The notes under the pieces: model-generated
The model's input: only the letters and a program-made list of their open reading frames with translations
The model's database searches: none
What the model was told of the DNA's origin: nothing
Assembly (NCBI RefSeq): GCF_019956555.1
Contig: NZ_JAHBDQ010000021.1
Coordinates: 1-64,000, forward strand
Direction of reading: 5' to 3'
From: Pseudomonas sp. A-RE-19
Lineage (GTDB): Bacteria; Pseudomonadota; Gammaproteobacteria; Pseudomonadales; Pseudomonadaceae
Length of the DNA: 64,000 nucleotides
In this document: one piece after another, positions 43,009 through 52,790 of the stretch
How positions within the stretch are numbered: position 1 is the first letter of the stretch
How the letters are laid out: each line of letters starts with the position of its first letter
Translations under genes and position numbers: made by a program

Positions 43009-44931
43009 ATGAGTATCTTTAGCCACTTCCAACAACGCTTCGAGTCCACGCGCCAGGAAGAACTCTCTCTGCAGGAGTACCTGGAGCTGTGCAAAAAGGA
43101 CCGCAGCGCCTACGTTTCCGCAGCTGAGCGTCTTCTGCTGGCCATCGGTGAACCGGAGCTGCTCGACACCTCGACCAACTCGAGGCTGTCGCGAATCTTT
43201 TCCAACAAGGTGATCCGTCGCTATCCGGCCTTTGAAGACTTCCACGGGATGGAAGAATGCATCGACCAGATCGTGTCGTATTTCCGCCATGCCGCTCAGG
43301 GTCTGGAAGAAAAGAAACAGATCCTCTACCTGCTCGGCCCTGTCGGTGGCGGTAAGTCGTCGCTGGCCGAAAAGCTCAAACAACTGATCGAGAAAGTGCC
43401 CTTCTACGCAATCAAGGGCTCTCCGGTTTTCGAGTCGCCTCTGGGTCTGTTCAACGCCACTGAAGATGGCGCGATCCTCGAGGAAGACTTCGGCATCCCA
43501 CGGCGCTATCTCAATACCATCATGTCGCCATGGGCCACCAAGCGCCTGGCCGAATTCGGCGGCGACATCAGCCAGTTCCGCGTGGTGAAACTCTATCCAT
43601 CGATCCTCAACCAGATTGCGGTCGCGAAAACCGAGCCGGGAGATGAAAACAACCAGGACATCTCGGCACTGGTGGGCAAGGTCGATATTCGCAAACTGGA
43701 AGAATTCCCGCAGAACGACGCCGATGCCTACAGCTACTCGGGTGCGCTGTGCCGGGCCAACCAGGGCCTGATGGAGTTCGTCGAAATGTTCAAGGCACCG
43801 ATCAAGGTGCTGCACCCATTGCTGACGGCCACCCAGGAAGGCAACTACAACAGTACCGAAGGTCTTGGGGCGATTCCGTTTACCGGGATTCTGCTGGCCC
43901 ACTCCAACGAATCGGAGTGGCACACCTTCCGTAACAACAAGAACAACGAAGCATTCATCGACCGGATCTACATCGTCAAAGTGCCGTATTGCCTGCGCGT
44001 CAGCGACGAGGTGAAGATCTACGACAAGCTTCTGTTCAACAGCTCGCTGGCCAAGGCTCATTGCGCGCCCGACACCCTGAAGATGCTTGCGCAGTTCACC
44101 GTACTCTCGCGCCTCAAGGAGCCGGAGAACTCCAACATCTACTCCAAGATGCGCGTGTATGACGGCGAAAACCTCAAGGACACCGATCCGAAGGCCAAGT
44201 CGATCCAGGAATACCGGGACGCGGCGGGTGTCGACGAAGGCATGAATGGTCTGTCGACCCGCTTCGCCTTCAAGATTCTGTCGAAGGTCTTCAACTTCGA
44301 TCCACACGAAATCGCCGCCAACCCGGTGCATCTGCTCTACGTGCTGGAACAACAGATCGAACAGGAACAGTTCCAGGCCGAGACCCGCGAACGCTATCTG
44401 CGCTTCCTGAAAGAATACCTGGCGCCGCGTTATATCGAATTCATCGGCAAGGAGATCCAGACTGCCTACCTCGAGTCTTACAGCGAGTACGGTCAGAACA
44501 TCTTCGATCGCTACGTGCTGTACGCCGACTTCTGGATTCAGGATCAGGAATACCGCGATCCGGAAACCGGCGAGATCCTTAACCGCGTAGCCCTGAACGA
44601 AGAACTGGAGAAAATCGAAAAACCGGCCGGCATCAGCAATCCGAAGGATTTCCGCAACGAAATCGTCAACTTCGTACTGCGCGCCCGAGCCAACAACAAC
44701 GGCAAGAACCCAACCTGGCTCAGCTACGAAAAACTGCGGGTGGTCATCGAGAAGAAAATGTTCTCCAACACCGAGGACCTGCTGCCGGTCATCAGCTTCA
44801 ACGCCAAGGCCAGCAAAGAGGACCAGCAGAAGCACAACGACTTCGTCACACGGATGGTCGAGCGGGGCTACACCGACAAACAGGTACGACTGCTGTCCGA
44901 GTGGTACCTGCGGGTCAGAAAATCACAGTAA
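43009..44931 (+). CDS. yeaG: PrkA-family serine kinase/AAA protein YeaG
   Basis: Stress-induced cytoplasmic protein kinase homologous to Bacillus PrkA. The 640-aa protein has an AAA-like domain with the P-loop LLGPVGGGKSS near residue 108 and a C-terminal PrkA kinase-like domain. GAGG precedes the ATG. First of the conserved yeaG-yeaH-spoVR set, linked to starvation and nitrogen or oxidative stress; the substrate is not known. Confidence 0.92.
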   Translation: MSIFSHFQQRFESTRQEELSLQEYLELCKKDRSAYVSAAERLLLAIGEPELLDTSTNSRLSRIFSNKVIRRYPAFEDFHGMEECIDQIVSYFRHAAQGLEEKKQILYLLGPVGGGKSSLAEKLKQLIEKVPFYAIKGSPVFESPLGLFNATEDGAILEEDFGIPRRYLNTIMSPWATKRLAEFGGDISQFRVVKLYPSILNQIAVAKTEPGDENNQDISALVGKVDIRKLEEFPQNDADAYSYSGALCRANQGLMEFVEMFKAPIKVLHPLLTATQEGNYNSTEGLGAIPFTGILLAHSNESEWHTFRNNKNNEAFIDRIYIVKVPYCLRVSDEVKIYDKLLFNSSLAKAHCAPDTLKMLAQFTVLSRLKEPENSNIYSKMRVYDGENLKDTDPKAKSIQEYRDAAGVDEGMNGLSTRFAFKILSKVFNFDPHEIAANPVHLLYVLEQQIEQEQFQAETRERYLRFLKEYLAPRYIEFIGKEIQTAYLESYSEYGQNIFDRYVLYADFWIQDQEYRDPETGEILNRVALNEELEKIEKPAGISNPKDFRNEIVNFVLRARANNNGKNPTWLSYEKLRVVIEKKMFSNTEDLLPVISFNAKASKEDQQKHNDFVTRMVERGYTDKQVRLLSEWYLRVRKSQ

Positions 44932-44964
44932 CCCGCTGCCGGTCAGACCGGTTGTCGTTAGCCC

Positions 44965-45000
44965 GAGGCCTGTTTACGTTTTTTCTGTTACACAGGCCTC
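44965..45000 (+). repeat. Hairpin in the yeaG-yeaH gap
   Basis: GAGGCCTGT and ACAGGCCTC form a perfect 9-bp stem around an 18-nt loop holding a TTTTTT run. The 200-bp gap has no gene. It could be a processing or attenuation site that sets the yeaG:yeaH ratio. Confidence 0.5.
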
Positions 45001-45131
45001 TGGAGGTGTCCGAAAATGCGGTAGCGAGGTTCAGGCAGCAACCCAAGCGCTTGGGGGAGCGTGAACACCCCAGGCTCTGGCTTAGCTGCGTTAACGCCCG
45101 CCCCTTTCAGGACAGCTTCTAAGGAGCAGTC

Positions 45132-46403
45132 ATGAGCTATGTGATCGACCGACGTCTCAATGGCAAGAACAAGAGCACGGTAAACCGCCAGCGGTTTCTG
45201 CGGCGCTACCGTGATCACATCAAAAAGGCTGTCGAGGAGGCGGTCAGCCGGCGCTCCATTACCGACATGGAACACGGCGAGCAAATCAGTATTCCCGGCC
45301 GCGACATCGACGAGCCGGTGCTTCACCATGGCCGCGGCGGCAAGCAGACCGTCGTGCACCCGGGCAACAAGGAGTTCACCAGCGGCGAGCATATCGCCCG
45401 CCCACCCGGAGGTGGCGGCGGCAGGGGCCCCGGCAGGGCTGGCAACTCGGGTGAAGGGATGGACGAGTTCGTCTTCCAGATCACCCAGGAGGAATTCCTC
45501 GAATTCATGTTCGAGGACCTTGAACTGCCGAACCTGGTCAAGCGCAACCTGACCGGCACCGATACCTTCAAGACCGTACGCGCGGGCATCAGCAACGAGG
45601 GCAACCCGTCGCGGATCAACATTATCCGTACCCTGCGTTCGGCCCATGCCCGACGAATCGCCCTGTCCGGCAGCAGCCGGGCAAAACTGCGTGAAGCCAA
45701 AGAAGAACTGGCCCGACTTAAACGGGAAGAACCGGACAACTTCGGCGATATCCAGGATCTCGAAGCCGAAATCGAGAAACTCAGTGCGCGCATTCATCGA
45801 GTGCCATTTCTCGACACCTTCGACCTCAAGTACAACTTGCTCATCAAGCAGCCGAACCCCAGCTCCAAAGCGGTGATGTTCTGCCTGATGGACGTGTCCG
45901 GCTCCATGACCCAGGCGACCAAGGACATCGCCAAACGCTTCTTCATCCTGCTGTACCTGTTCCTCAAGCGGAACTACGACAAGATCGACGTCGTGTTCAT
46001 CCGCCACCACACCAGTGCCCGTGAAGTGGATGAAGAAGAGTTTTTCTACTCCCGGGAAACCGGCGGCACCATCGTCTCCAGCGCCTTGAAGCTGATGCAG
46101 GAGATCATGGCTGAGCGCTATCCGAGCAACGAATGGAATATCTACGCTGCCCAGGCGTCCGACGGTGATAACTGGAACGACGACTCGCCGATCTGCCGCG
46201 ACATTCTGATCAACCAGATCATGCCGTTCGTGCAGTACTACACTTATGTTGAGATTACCCCGCGCGAACATCAGGCTCTGTGGTTCGAGTACGAACGCAT
46301 CGCCGAAGCCTTCTCTGACACTTTTGCCCAGCAACAGCTGGTCTCGGCCGGGGATATCTACCCGGTCTTCCGTGAACTCTTCCAGCGCAGGTTAGTGACA
46401 TGA
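45132..46403 (+). CDS. yeaH: YeaH (DUF444) von Willebrand-type protein
   Basis: Partner of YeaG. The 423-aa protein has a basic N-terminus, a Gly-rich stretch (GGGGGRGPGRAG, about 97-108), a coiled-coil-like Lys/Glu region (about 180-215) and a VWA-like domain with the MIDAS motif DVSGSMT. AAGGAG precedes the ATG; the 3' end overlaps spoVR by 4 bp. Molecular role unknown. Confidence 0.9.
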   Translation: MSYVIDRRLNGKNKSTVNRQRFLRRYRDHIKKAVEEAVSRRSITDMEHGEQISIPGRDIDEPVLHHGRGGKQTVVHPGNKEFTSGEHIARPPGGGGGRGPGRAGNSGEGMDEFVFQITQEEFLEFMFEDLELPNLVKRNLTGTDTFKTVRAGISNEGNPSRINIIRTLRSAHARRIALSGSSRAKLREAKEELARLKREEPDNFGDIQDLEAEIEKLSARIHRVPFLDTFDLKYNLLIKQPNPSSKAVMFCLMDVSGSMTQATKDIAKRFFILLYLFLKRNYDKIDVVFIRHHTSAREVDEEEFFYSRETGGTIVSSALKLMQEIMAERYPSNEWNIYAAQASDGDNWNDDSPICRDILINQIMPFVQYYTYVEITPREHQALWFEYERIAEAFSDTFAQQQLVSAGDIYPVFRELFQRRLVT

Positions 46404-47962
46404 CCGCCAAAGAGCAGAAGCGCCAACCCATTTCCACCGGCTCTGAATGGACGTTCGAGCTGATCCAGGCCTACGACCGCGAAATCAGTCGCCTTGCGGC
46501 CCGCTACGCGCTGGATACGTACCCCAACCAGATCGAAGTGATCACCGCCGAACAGATGATGGACGCCTACGCCTCTGTCGGCATGCCCTTGGGCTATCAC
46601 CATTGGTCCTATGGCAAACACTTCCTCAGCACCGAAAAATCCTACAGTCGCGGCCAGATGGGACTGGCCTACGAAATCGTGATCAACTCGGACCCTTGCA
46701 TCGCCTATCTGATGGAGGAAAACACCATCTGCATGCAGGCCTTGGTGGTGGCTCACGCCTGCTACGGCCATAACAGCTTCTTCAAAGGCAACTACCTGTT
46801 CCGCACCTGGACCGATGCCAGCTCGATCATCGATTACCTGGTGTTCGCCAAGCAGTACATCATGCAGTGCGAAGAACGCCACGGCATCGACGCGGTGGAA
46901 GACTTGCTCGATTCCTGCCATGCGCTGATGAATTACGGCGTCGACCGTTACAAACGCCCTTATCCGATTTCCGCCGAAGAAGAACGTCGTCGACAGAAGG
47001 ATCGGGAAGAGCATTTGCAGAAGCAAATCAATGATCTGTGGCGAACCATTCCAAAAGGCGCGGACAAGTACAGCGACAAGGACAACGCGCGCTTCCCTGC
47101 CGAACCTCAGGAAAACATCCTGTACTTCATCGAAAAACACGCCCCACTGCTGGAGCCATGGCAGCGCGAAATCGTACGGATCGTGCGCAAGATCGCGCAG
47201 TATTTTTATCCACAGCGCCAGACCCAGGTGATGAACGAGGGCTGGGCCACGTTCTGGCACTACACGCTGATGAATGACCTGTACGACGAAGGCCTGGTCA
47301 CCGATGGCTTCATGATGGAATTCCTGACGTCCCATACCAGCGTGGTCTTTCAACCCGGCTTCGACAGCCCCTACTACAGCGGAATCAACCCCTACACCCT
47401 GGGTTTTGCCATGTATCGCGATATCCGGCGGATATGTGAAGCACCCACCGAGGAGGACTACCGCTGGTTCCCGGAAATCGCCGGCACCGACTGGCTGTCC
47501 AGTATCAAATTCGCCATGAGCAGCTTCAAGGATGAGAGTTTCATCCTGCAGTACCTGTCACCCAAGGTGATCCGTGACCTGAAGCTATTCAGCATCCTCG
47601 ATGACGATCAGAAAGATGATCTGCTGGTTCCAGCGATACACGACGAAGACGGCTATCGAACCATTCGCGAAACCCTGGCGGCGCAATACAACCTGGGCAA
47701 TCGCGAACCCAACATACAGATCTACAGCATCGATCGGCGTGGCGACCGCTCCCTGACCTTGCGCCACCAGCAACACGACCGCAAACCACTGGGCGACTCG
47801 ACCGAGGAAGTGCTCAAACACCTGCACCGGCTCTGGGGCTTCGACATTCACCTGGAAACCCTGCAAGGAGACCAGGTAGTGAAAACCCACCATGTTCCGC
47901 CCAGAGGCGAACATAGCGAAGGGGATTACGGTCGACTGGACCTGGCTGTCATTCATCTTTGA
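46400..47962 (+). CDS. spoVR: SpoVR family protein (YcgB)
   Basis: The 520-aa cytoplasmic protein is of the SpoVR/YcgB family, with the conserved YPNQIEVI, MPLGYHHWSYGK and MNEGWATFWHY segments. The family is named for a Bacillus spore cortex gene, but in Gram-negatives it goes with YeaG/YeaH in stress response. The HxxE-like layout of the last motif suggests metal binding, which is not proven. Confidence 0.92.
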   Translation: MTAKEQKRQPISTGSEWTFELIQAYDREISRLAARYALDTYPNQIEVITAEQMMDAYASVGMPLGYHHWSYGKHFLSTEKSYSRGQMGLAYEIVINSDPCIAYLMEENTICMQALVVAHACYGHNSFFKGNYLFRTWTDASSIIDYLVFAKQYIMQCEERHGIDAVEDLLDSCHALMNYGVDRYKRPYPISAEEERRRQKDREEHLQKQINDLWRTIPKGADKYSDKDNARFPAEPQENILYFIEKHAPLLEPWQREIVRIVRKIAQYFYPQRQTQVMNEGWATFWHYTLMNDLYDEGLVTDGFMMEFLTSHTSVVFQPGFDSPYYSGINPYTLGFAMYRDIRRICEAPTEEDYRWFPEIAGTDWLSSIKFAMSSFKDESFILQYLSPKVIRDLKLFSILDDDQKDDLLVPAIHDEDGYRTIRETLAAQYNLGNREPNIQIYSIDRRGDRSLTLRHQQHDRKPLGDSTEEVLKHLHRLWGFDIHLETLQGDQVVKTHHVPPRGEHSEGDYGRLDLAVIHL

Positions 47963-48025
47963 TCCTGTTTCTGCCTCCGGAAGTTCGACGCAAAGGTTAT
48001 TCTGTCGGGCTAACGGAGGTTTTTT

Positions 48026-49249
48026 ATGCAGATCTATAAAGTCGGCGGTGCGGTACGCGATCGCCTGCTGGGCAAACCTGTCACCGATATCGACTGGGTC
48101 GTGGTAGGTGCCACCACTGAAGAAATGCTCGCCAAGGGCTTTCGTCCGGTGGGCGCGGACTTCCCGGTATTTCTTCACCCAAAAAGCGGTGAGGAATACG
48201 CCCTCGCCCGCACCGAGCGCAAAAGCGGGCGCGGCTATGGCGGCTTCACCTTTCACGCCAGCCCCGAGGTCACGCTCGAAGAAGATCTGATTCGTCGCGA
48301 CCTGACGATCAATGCCATGGCCGAAGACGATCAGCAGAACCTGACCGACCCCTACCATGGCCAACAGGATCTCGAGGCTCGCGTGCTTCGTCACGTTTCC
48401 CCCGCGTTCGCCGAAGATCCGCTCCGTGTTCTGCGCGTTGCCCGCTTCGCTGCGCGCTATGCAGGCCTGGGATTCACCGTCGCGCCCGAGACGCTGGAGT
48501 TGATGCGCCACCTCAGCGAATCAGGTGAATTGGAGGCGTTGACCGCCGAGCGCAGCTGGAAAGAAATCGCCCGTGCCTTGATGGAAGATCAGCCACAAGT
48601 GTTCATCGAGGTGTTACGCGAGTGCGGCGCGCTCAAAGTGCTGATGCCGGAAGTCGACGCATTGTTCGGCGTGCCGCAACCCGAAGCCCATCACCCGGAA
48701 ATCGACACGGGCGTGCATACCCTGAGCGTGCTGGAGCAGGCGGCGCTGCACAAACAACCGCTGACCGTGCGTTGGGCCTGCCTGCTGCACGACCTGGGCA
48801 AAGGATTGACACCCAAGGACGAATGGCCCCGCCACATTGCTCACGAACACAAAGGCCTGAAGCTGATCAAAGCAGTCAACGAACGCTTCAAGGCACCGAA
48901 GGATTGTCAGGAACTGGCGCTACTGGTGGGCGAGTATCACACCCACGGCCATCGCGCCCTGGAGCTGAAACCGTCAACCTTGCAGGAGTTGCTGCAGAGT
49001 TTCGACGTCTATCGTCGGCCTCAGCGCTTTGAGGAATTTATCGCAGCCTGCGAGATGGACGCTCGGGGACGTAAAGGCCTGGAGCAAAGAAGTTATCCAC
49101 AGGCGGATTATTTACGTGGCGCGGCAACCGCGGCGCGAAGTGTTGCCGTTCAGCCGTTGCTGGAGAAGGGATTCAAGGGGCCGGACCTGGGCGAGGCGAT
49201 CAAGCGCGAGAGGCTCAAGGCGTTGAAGGCTTACAAAGAACAAGCGTAA
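48026..49249 (+). CDS. cca: tRNA nucleotidyltransferase (CCA-adding) with HD domain
   Basis: Adds or repairs the CCA end of tRNAs. The 407-aa class II enzyme has GGAVRD, the DID metal pair in TDIDWVVVG, RRDLTINAMA and the E/RxxR region, plus an HD phosphohydrolase domain (LLHDLGKG). CGGAGG precedes the ATG. Confidence 0.95.
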   Translation: MQIYKVGGAVRDRLLGKPVTDIDWVVVGATTEEMLAKGFRPVGADFPVFLHPKSGEEYALARTERKSGRGYGGFTFHASPEVTLEEDLIRRDLTINAMAEDDQQNLTDPYHGQQDLEARVLRHVSPAFAEDPLRVLRVARFAARYAGLGFTVAPETLELMRHLSESGELEALTAERSWKEIARALMEDQPQVFIEVLRECGALKVLMPEVDALFGVPQPEAHHPEIDTGVHTLSVLEQAALHKQPLTVRWACLLHDLGKGLTPKDEWPRHIAHEHKGLKLIKAVNERFKAPKDCQELALLVGEYHTHGHRALELKPSTLQELLQSFDVYRRPQRFEEFIAACEMDARGRKGLEQRSYPQADYLRGAATAARSVAVQPLLEKGFKGPDLGEAIKRERLKALKAYKEQA

Positions 49250-49257
49250 GCAAGAGC

Positions 49258-49335
49258 AAAAGATCGCAGCCTTCGGCAGCTCCTACAGAGAAATGGTGAA
49301 CTTCTGTAGGAGCTGCCGAAGGCTGCGATCTTTTG
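49258..49335. repeat. REPIN, GTAGGAGCTGCCGAAGGCTGCGATC family
   Basis: Perfect inverted arms between the convergent cca and folK; the folK stop codon lies 3 bp past its edge. It may double as a transcript end for both. Confidence 0.92.
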
Positions 49336-49337
49336 TT

Positions 49338-49856
49338 TTACAGCATATCGGAGGGGGTCAACTGCTGGCCGCGCCATTCAAACGCCACCGGCGCCAACAC
49401 CTGATCGATCTGCGCCTCAGCCCACAGGGTCGCAAAGCTCTTGCCTACGCCCGGATGCACCCTATCCGGCGCAATCAGCGACAACGGCCACAGCACGAAG
49501 GCGTTTTTCAGAATCTCTGCACGCGGCAAGATCAAACCATCGAAATTACCTGCCAGATCGCCGAACAGCAGCACATCGATATCCAGCGGCAACCCCTTGC
49601 GGTCGGGCGCGTAACGGCCGTTATCCGCTTCGATGAATTTCAGCCGTCGATCCAGCTCCATCAGCGGCAGATCGGTGAAGCCCGAGACCACAAAGTTGAA
49701 AAACGGCCCGCTCTTGATCCCCACCGGCTGGCTTTCAAACACTGCCGAGCAGTGCATATCCACCAGGAAACCCGCCAAGGCGTCCAGGCCGGCCTGCAAA
49801 TGGGCTTCGCGCTCGATATTGCTACCGAGCCCGAGATACACCTGAGTCAGCGACAT
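49338..49856 (-). CDS. folK: HPPK: 2-amino-4-hydroxy-6-hydroxymethyldihydropteridine pyrophosphokinase
   Basis: Activates the pterin for folate synthesis. The 172-aa protein has VYLGLGSNIE, FESQPVG, FFNFVV and the magnesium motif DRKGLPLDIDVLLFGD. It overlaps folB by 10 bp, so the two consecutive folate steps are coupled. Confidence 0.94.
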   Translation of the reverse strand: MSLTQVYLGLGSNIEREAHLQAGLDALAGFLVDMHCSAVFESQPVGIKSGPFFNFVVSGFTDLPLMELDRRLKFIEADNGRYAPDRKGLPLDIDVLLFGDLAGNFDGLILPRAEILKNAFVLWPLSLIAPDRVHPGVGKSFATLWAEAQIDQVLAPVAFEWRGQQLTPSDML

Positions 49857-50200
49857 CCGCGCTCGATCTCCACACCCACGCCCGTGGCCGCCGGGACCGC
49901 ACCTGGCTTGGTCAGCTTGAGGTGCATCCAGGTGATCTTGAATTCACTCATCAGCACTTCTGCCAGACGCTCGGCAAAGGTCTCGACCAGCTGGAACTGC
50001 GCCTGTTCGGCGAATGCCTGGATGCGTGCCGAAACGCTCGCGTAATCGAGCGCCAGGGTCAGGTCATCACCGGCGGCGGCCGGACGGTTGTCCCAGGCGA
50101 AGCTCAGATCAAGTCGCAGACACTGTCGGATGCCTCGTTCCCAGTCGTAGGCACCAATCACGGTGTCGACTTCCAGGCCCTCGATAAACACTCTGTCCAA
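49847..50200 (-). CDS. folB: Dihydroneopterin aldolase
   Basis: Cleaves dihydroneopterin in folate synthesis. The 117-aa protein has FIEGLEVDTVIGAYDWER and the late KITWMHLKLTKPGA. It probably starts with TTG at 50200, with GGAGAG 7-12 bases upstream; an earlier TTG at 50224 would put the ribosome site inside the gene. Confidence 0.92.
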   Translation of the reverse strand: MDRVFIEGLEVDTVIGAYDWERGIRQCLRLDLSFAWDNRPAAAGDDLTLALDYASVSARIQAFAEQAQFQLVETFAERLAEVLMSEFKITWMHLKLTKPGAVPAATGVGVEIERGCR

Positions 50201-50274
50201 GCACTTCTCTCCGCTGCACGACAAGGGCGCAATGCGCCGTTAGAATCAGGGCGTCCTCGCCCGGAATAGTTAGC

Positions 50275-50844
50275 ATGTTTTGGTTACTGGCGATCCTCGC
50301 CTACCTGCTTGGCTCTCTGTCCTTCGCCATTTTGCTCAGCCGCCTGACCGGTAACCCCGATCCGCGAATGAGTGGCTCGGGCAATGCCGGTGCCACCAAC
50401 ATGTTGCGTCTGGCCGGCAAGAAACTCGCCATCCTGACCTTGCTCGGCGACCTGAACAAAGGTCTGCTGCCAGTGTTGATCGCAGGTGCAGCGGGCCTTT
50501 CGCTGCCGCAACAGGCCTGGATCGGCGTCTGTGCCGTCATCGGCCACCTGTTTCCGCTGTTCTTCCGCTTTCGCGGTGGCAAGGGTGTCGCCACCGCGGC
50601 CGGCATGCTGCTGGGGCTCTACCCCCCCGCCGCGTTGCTGGCGGTCTGCGCCTGGACGCTGACGTTCTACCTGACCCGCACCAGCTCACTCGCCGCCCTG
50701 ATTGCCACACCACTGACCTTGCCGTTACTTGCCTGGCAAGAACCGGCGGCACTGCTGCCCATGAGCGCGCTCACGGGCCTGATCGTCTGGCGCCATCGCG
50801 GCAATCTACGCGACCTGTTTGCCGGGCGCGAACGGCATTTTTAA
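50275..50844 (+). CDS. plsY: Acyl-phosphate glycerol-3-phosphate acyltransferase
   Basis: Inner-membrane enzyme making lysophosphatidate from acyl phosphate. The 189-aa protein has about five helices and the three PlsY motifs: GSGNAGATN, FRFRGGKGVAT and the late IVWRHRGN. Divergent from folB with only 74 bp between. Confidence 0.94.
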   Translation: MFWLLAILAYLLGSLSFAILLSRLTGNPDPRMSGSGNAGATNMLRLAGKKLAILTLLGDLNKGLLPVLIAGAAGLSLPQQAWIGVCAVIGHLFPLFFRFRGGKGVATAAGMLLGLYPPAALLAVCAWTLTFYLTRTSSLAALIATPLTLPLLAWQEPAALLPMSALTGLIVWRHRGNLRDLFAGRERHF

Positions 50845-50867
50845 ATACCGCTCGTGAACGCCGCTCA

Positions 50868-51893
50868 TCACAGGGCCGACAACTGCTCCATCGGCCAGCG
50901 CGCCTGCACGCTGATCGCCAGGCTTTCATGCTGACCAGCCTGTAAGCGCTGGCAGCCAGCAAACGCAATCATCGCGCCATTGTCGGTGCAGAACTCCGGA
51001 CGGGCATAAAATACATCGCCCTTCATGTCGCCGAGCATTTTCTCCAGTGAAGCCCGCAACGCCTTGTTGGCGCTGACGCCTCCTGCGATCACCAGACGCT
51101 TCATGCCCGCTTGTTTCAGGGCACGCTTGCACTTGATGGTCAAAGTCTCCACCACGGCCTGCTGGAACGCCAGCGAGATGTCGCAACGGGCTTGCTCGCC
51201 GTCGTCCCCGGCGCTGACGCTCTGCTGCCAGGTGTTCAGAGCAAAGGTTTTCAGGCCGCTGAAGCTGAAAGCCAAGCCTGGACGATCACACATCGGACGC
51301 GGAAAAGTGAAACGTCCTGCAACGCCCTGCTCCGCCAGACGAGCGATCTCCGGGCCTCCCGGATAATTGAGGCCCATCATTTTCGCGGTCTTGTCGAACG
51401 CTTCGCCGGCAGCATCGTCAAGCGTCTCGCCCAGGAGCGTGTAATGACCGATCCCGTCGACCTGAACCAGCTGCGTATGACCACCCGATACCAACAAAGC
51501 GACGAACGGGAACTGCGGTGGTTGCGGCTCCAGCATCGGCGCCAGCAAGTGACCTTCCATGTGGTGCACGCCCAAGGCCGGAATACCCCAGGCAAACGCC
51601 AGCGCCTGGGCGCAGGAAGCCCCCACCAGCAAGGCCCCGACCAGGCCGGGGCCGGCGGTATACGCGATGGCGTCGATCTCGGTCGGCACACAGTCGGCCT
51701 CGGCCAGAACCTGACGGATCAAGGGCAGCATGCGCTTGACGTGATCACGCGAAGCCAGCTCCGGCACCACGCCGCCATAGGCGCGATGCAGGTCGATCTG
51801 ACTGAACAGTGCGTCGGCCAACAACCCGCGTTCACTGTCGTAAAGCGCGACACCGGTTTCGTCGCAAGAGGTTTCTAATCCCAGTACTAGCAT
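50868..51893 (-). CDS. tsaD: tRNA N6-threonylcarbamoyladenosine synthase subunit TsaD
   Basis: Transfers threonylcarbamoyl to A37 of ANN-reading tRNAs. The 341-aa protein has GLETSCDETG, metal-binding HHMEGH (H111, H115) and VSGGHTQL. Divergent from rpsU and convergent with plsY. Confidence 0.95.
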   Translation of the reverse strand: MLVLGLETSCDETGVALYDSERGLLADALFSQIDLHRAYGGVVPELASRDHVKRMLPLIRQVLAEADCVPTEIDAIAYTAGPGLVGALLVGASCAQALAFAWGIPALGVHHMEGHLLAPMLEPQPPQFPFVALLVSGGHTQLVQVDGIGHYTLLGETLDDAAGEAFDKTAKMMGLNYPGGPEIARLAEQGVAGRFTFPRPMCDRPGLAFSFSGLKTFALNTWQQSVSAGDDGEQARCDISLAFQQAVVETLTIKCKRALKQAGMKRLVIAGGVSANKALRASLEKMLGDMKGDVFYARPEFCTDNGAMIAFAGCQRLQAGQHESLAISVQARWPMEQLSAL

Positions 51894-51980
51894 GGGTTTG
51901 CGCCTTGTAGAGGCTGAATTCGAAGGCGCGCATAATAGTCGTCGCGTGATGCCCCGACCAGCGGTTTTCGATCAGAGGCT

Positions 51981-52009
51981 TTGCATTCCGAGCGATGAGG
52001 GGTTAACAT
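51981..52009 (+). promoter_or_regulatory. Candidate sigma-70 promoter of rpsU
   Basis: TTGCAT, 17 bp, TAACAT, about 84 bp before the rpsU ATG. Good spacing and position for the head of the rpsU-dnaG-rpoD unit. Confidence 0.5.
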
Positions 52010-52092
52010 CCGCAACCCTTAAAAACCGACGTCTTCAAGTGCTCTTTTGCCGCGAGGATGTTGACCCCGGTAATGAATGAAGGTAGCTCTGG

Positions 52093-52308
52093 ATGCCAGC
52101 CGTCAAAGTAAAAGAGAACGAACCCTTCGACGTAGCTCTGCGTCGTTTCAAGCGCTCCTGCGAAAAAGCCGGTGTACTGGCTGAAGTTCGTAGCCGCGAA
52201 TTTTACGAGAAGCCAACTTCTGAGCGTAAGCGTAAAGCAGCAGCCGCTGTTAAGCGTCACGCCAAGAAAGTTCAGCGCGAACAGCGCCGCGCCGTTCGTC
52301 TGTACTAA
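52093..52308 (+). CDS. rpsU: 30S ribosomal protein bS21
   Basis: Basic 71-aa protein of the small subunit, ending [14 protein letters not shown]. Heads the macromolecular synthesis unit with dnaG and rpoD. Confidence 0.97.
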
Positions 52309-52338
52309 TACACAGACGATCGTAGCAAGCTTCTGCCA

Positions 52339-52790
52339 AGCCCGGCCCTCAGCCGGGCTAATGGCATTTGCGGACAACGCTTGATGCTTCACCGTCAAAG
52401 CCGCAGACGCGACCGAGACAAACCTGCTTCACAGCGTCAGACCTGGCTCTTTTGCCAGCGGTGCACGTCTTTTCTGACGAGCCTTCCAAGGCTACTGACG
52501 AGCACACCCACTGATTCCTCTCACGACGATCAGCCCAAGGCACCTTCTTGCGTGCCCGCTTATGAGCTATCCGAGGCCAATGACTGGCCGTCGCCGGATT
52601 CAGCGAAACACTTTCAAATAGTCGATTACTGATTGGTACTAACGTCAGTGGATTTTCGGCAGATACACTTCCCGACAGCGATACGCAGACGACACCGGTC
52701 GAGCCGCATACCCTGCGCGCCTCAAACAACGACCCGCGTTCGGCCGCCCTTCGTTTTGGGTCCATTTTCAGCGCAGATGACGAGAACGCC
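52339..52790 (+). promoter_or_regulatory. Long leader between rpsU and dnaG with hairpins
   Basis: No convincing gene in 482 bp. An AGCCCGG-7 nt-CCGGGCT hairpin (52339-52359) without T-run follows rpsU and may act as the partial terminator known from this operon in E. coli. Further small stems are CTGGC-TCTTTT-GCCAG (52443-52458) and AGCCTT-CC-AAGGCT (52480-52493). Weak promoter-like hexamers exist but none is decisive. Confidence 0.5.

Noticed and set aside
42943..44835. 630-codon frame antisense to yeaG
   Set aside because: No ribosome site or motif; yeaG is strongly conserved on the other strand.
52381..52632. 83-codon frame between rpsU and dnaG
   Set aside because: No ribosome site, low-complexity Arg/Ser content and no recognisable motif; treated as leader sequence.
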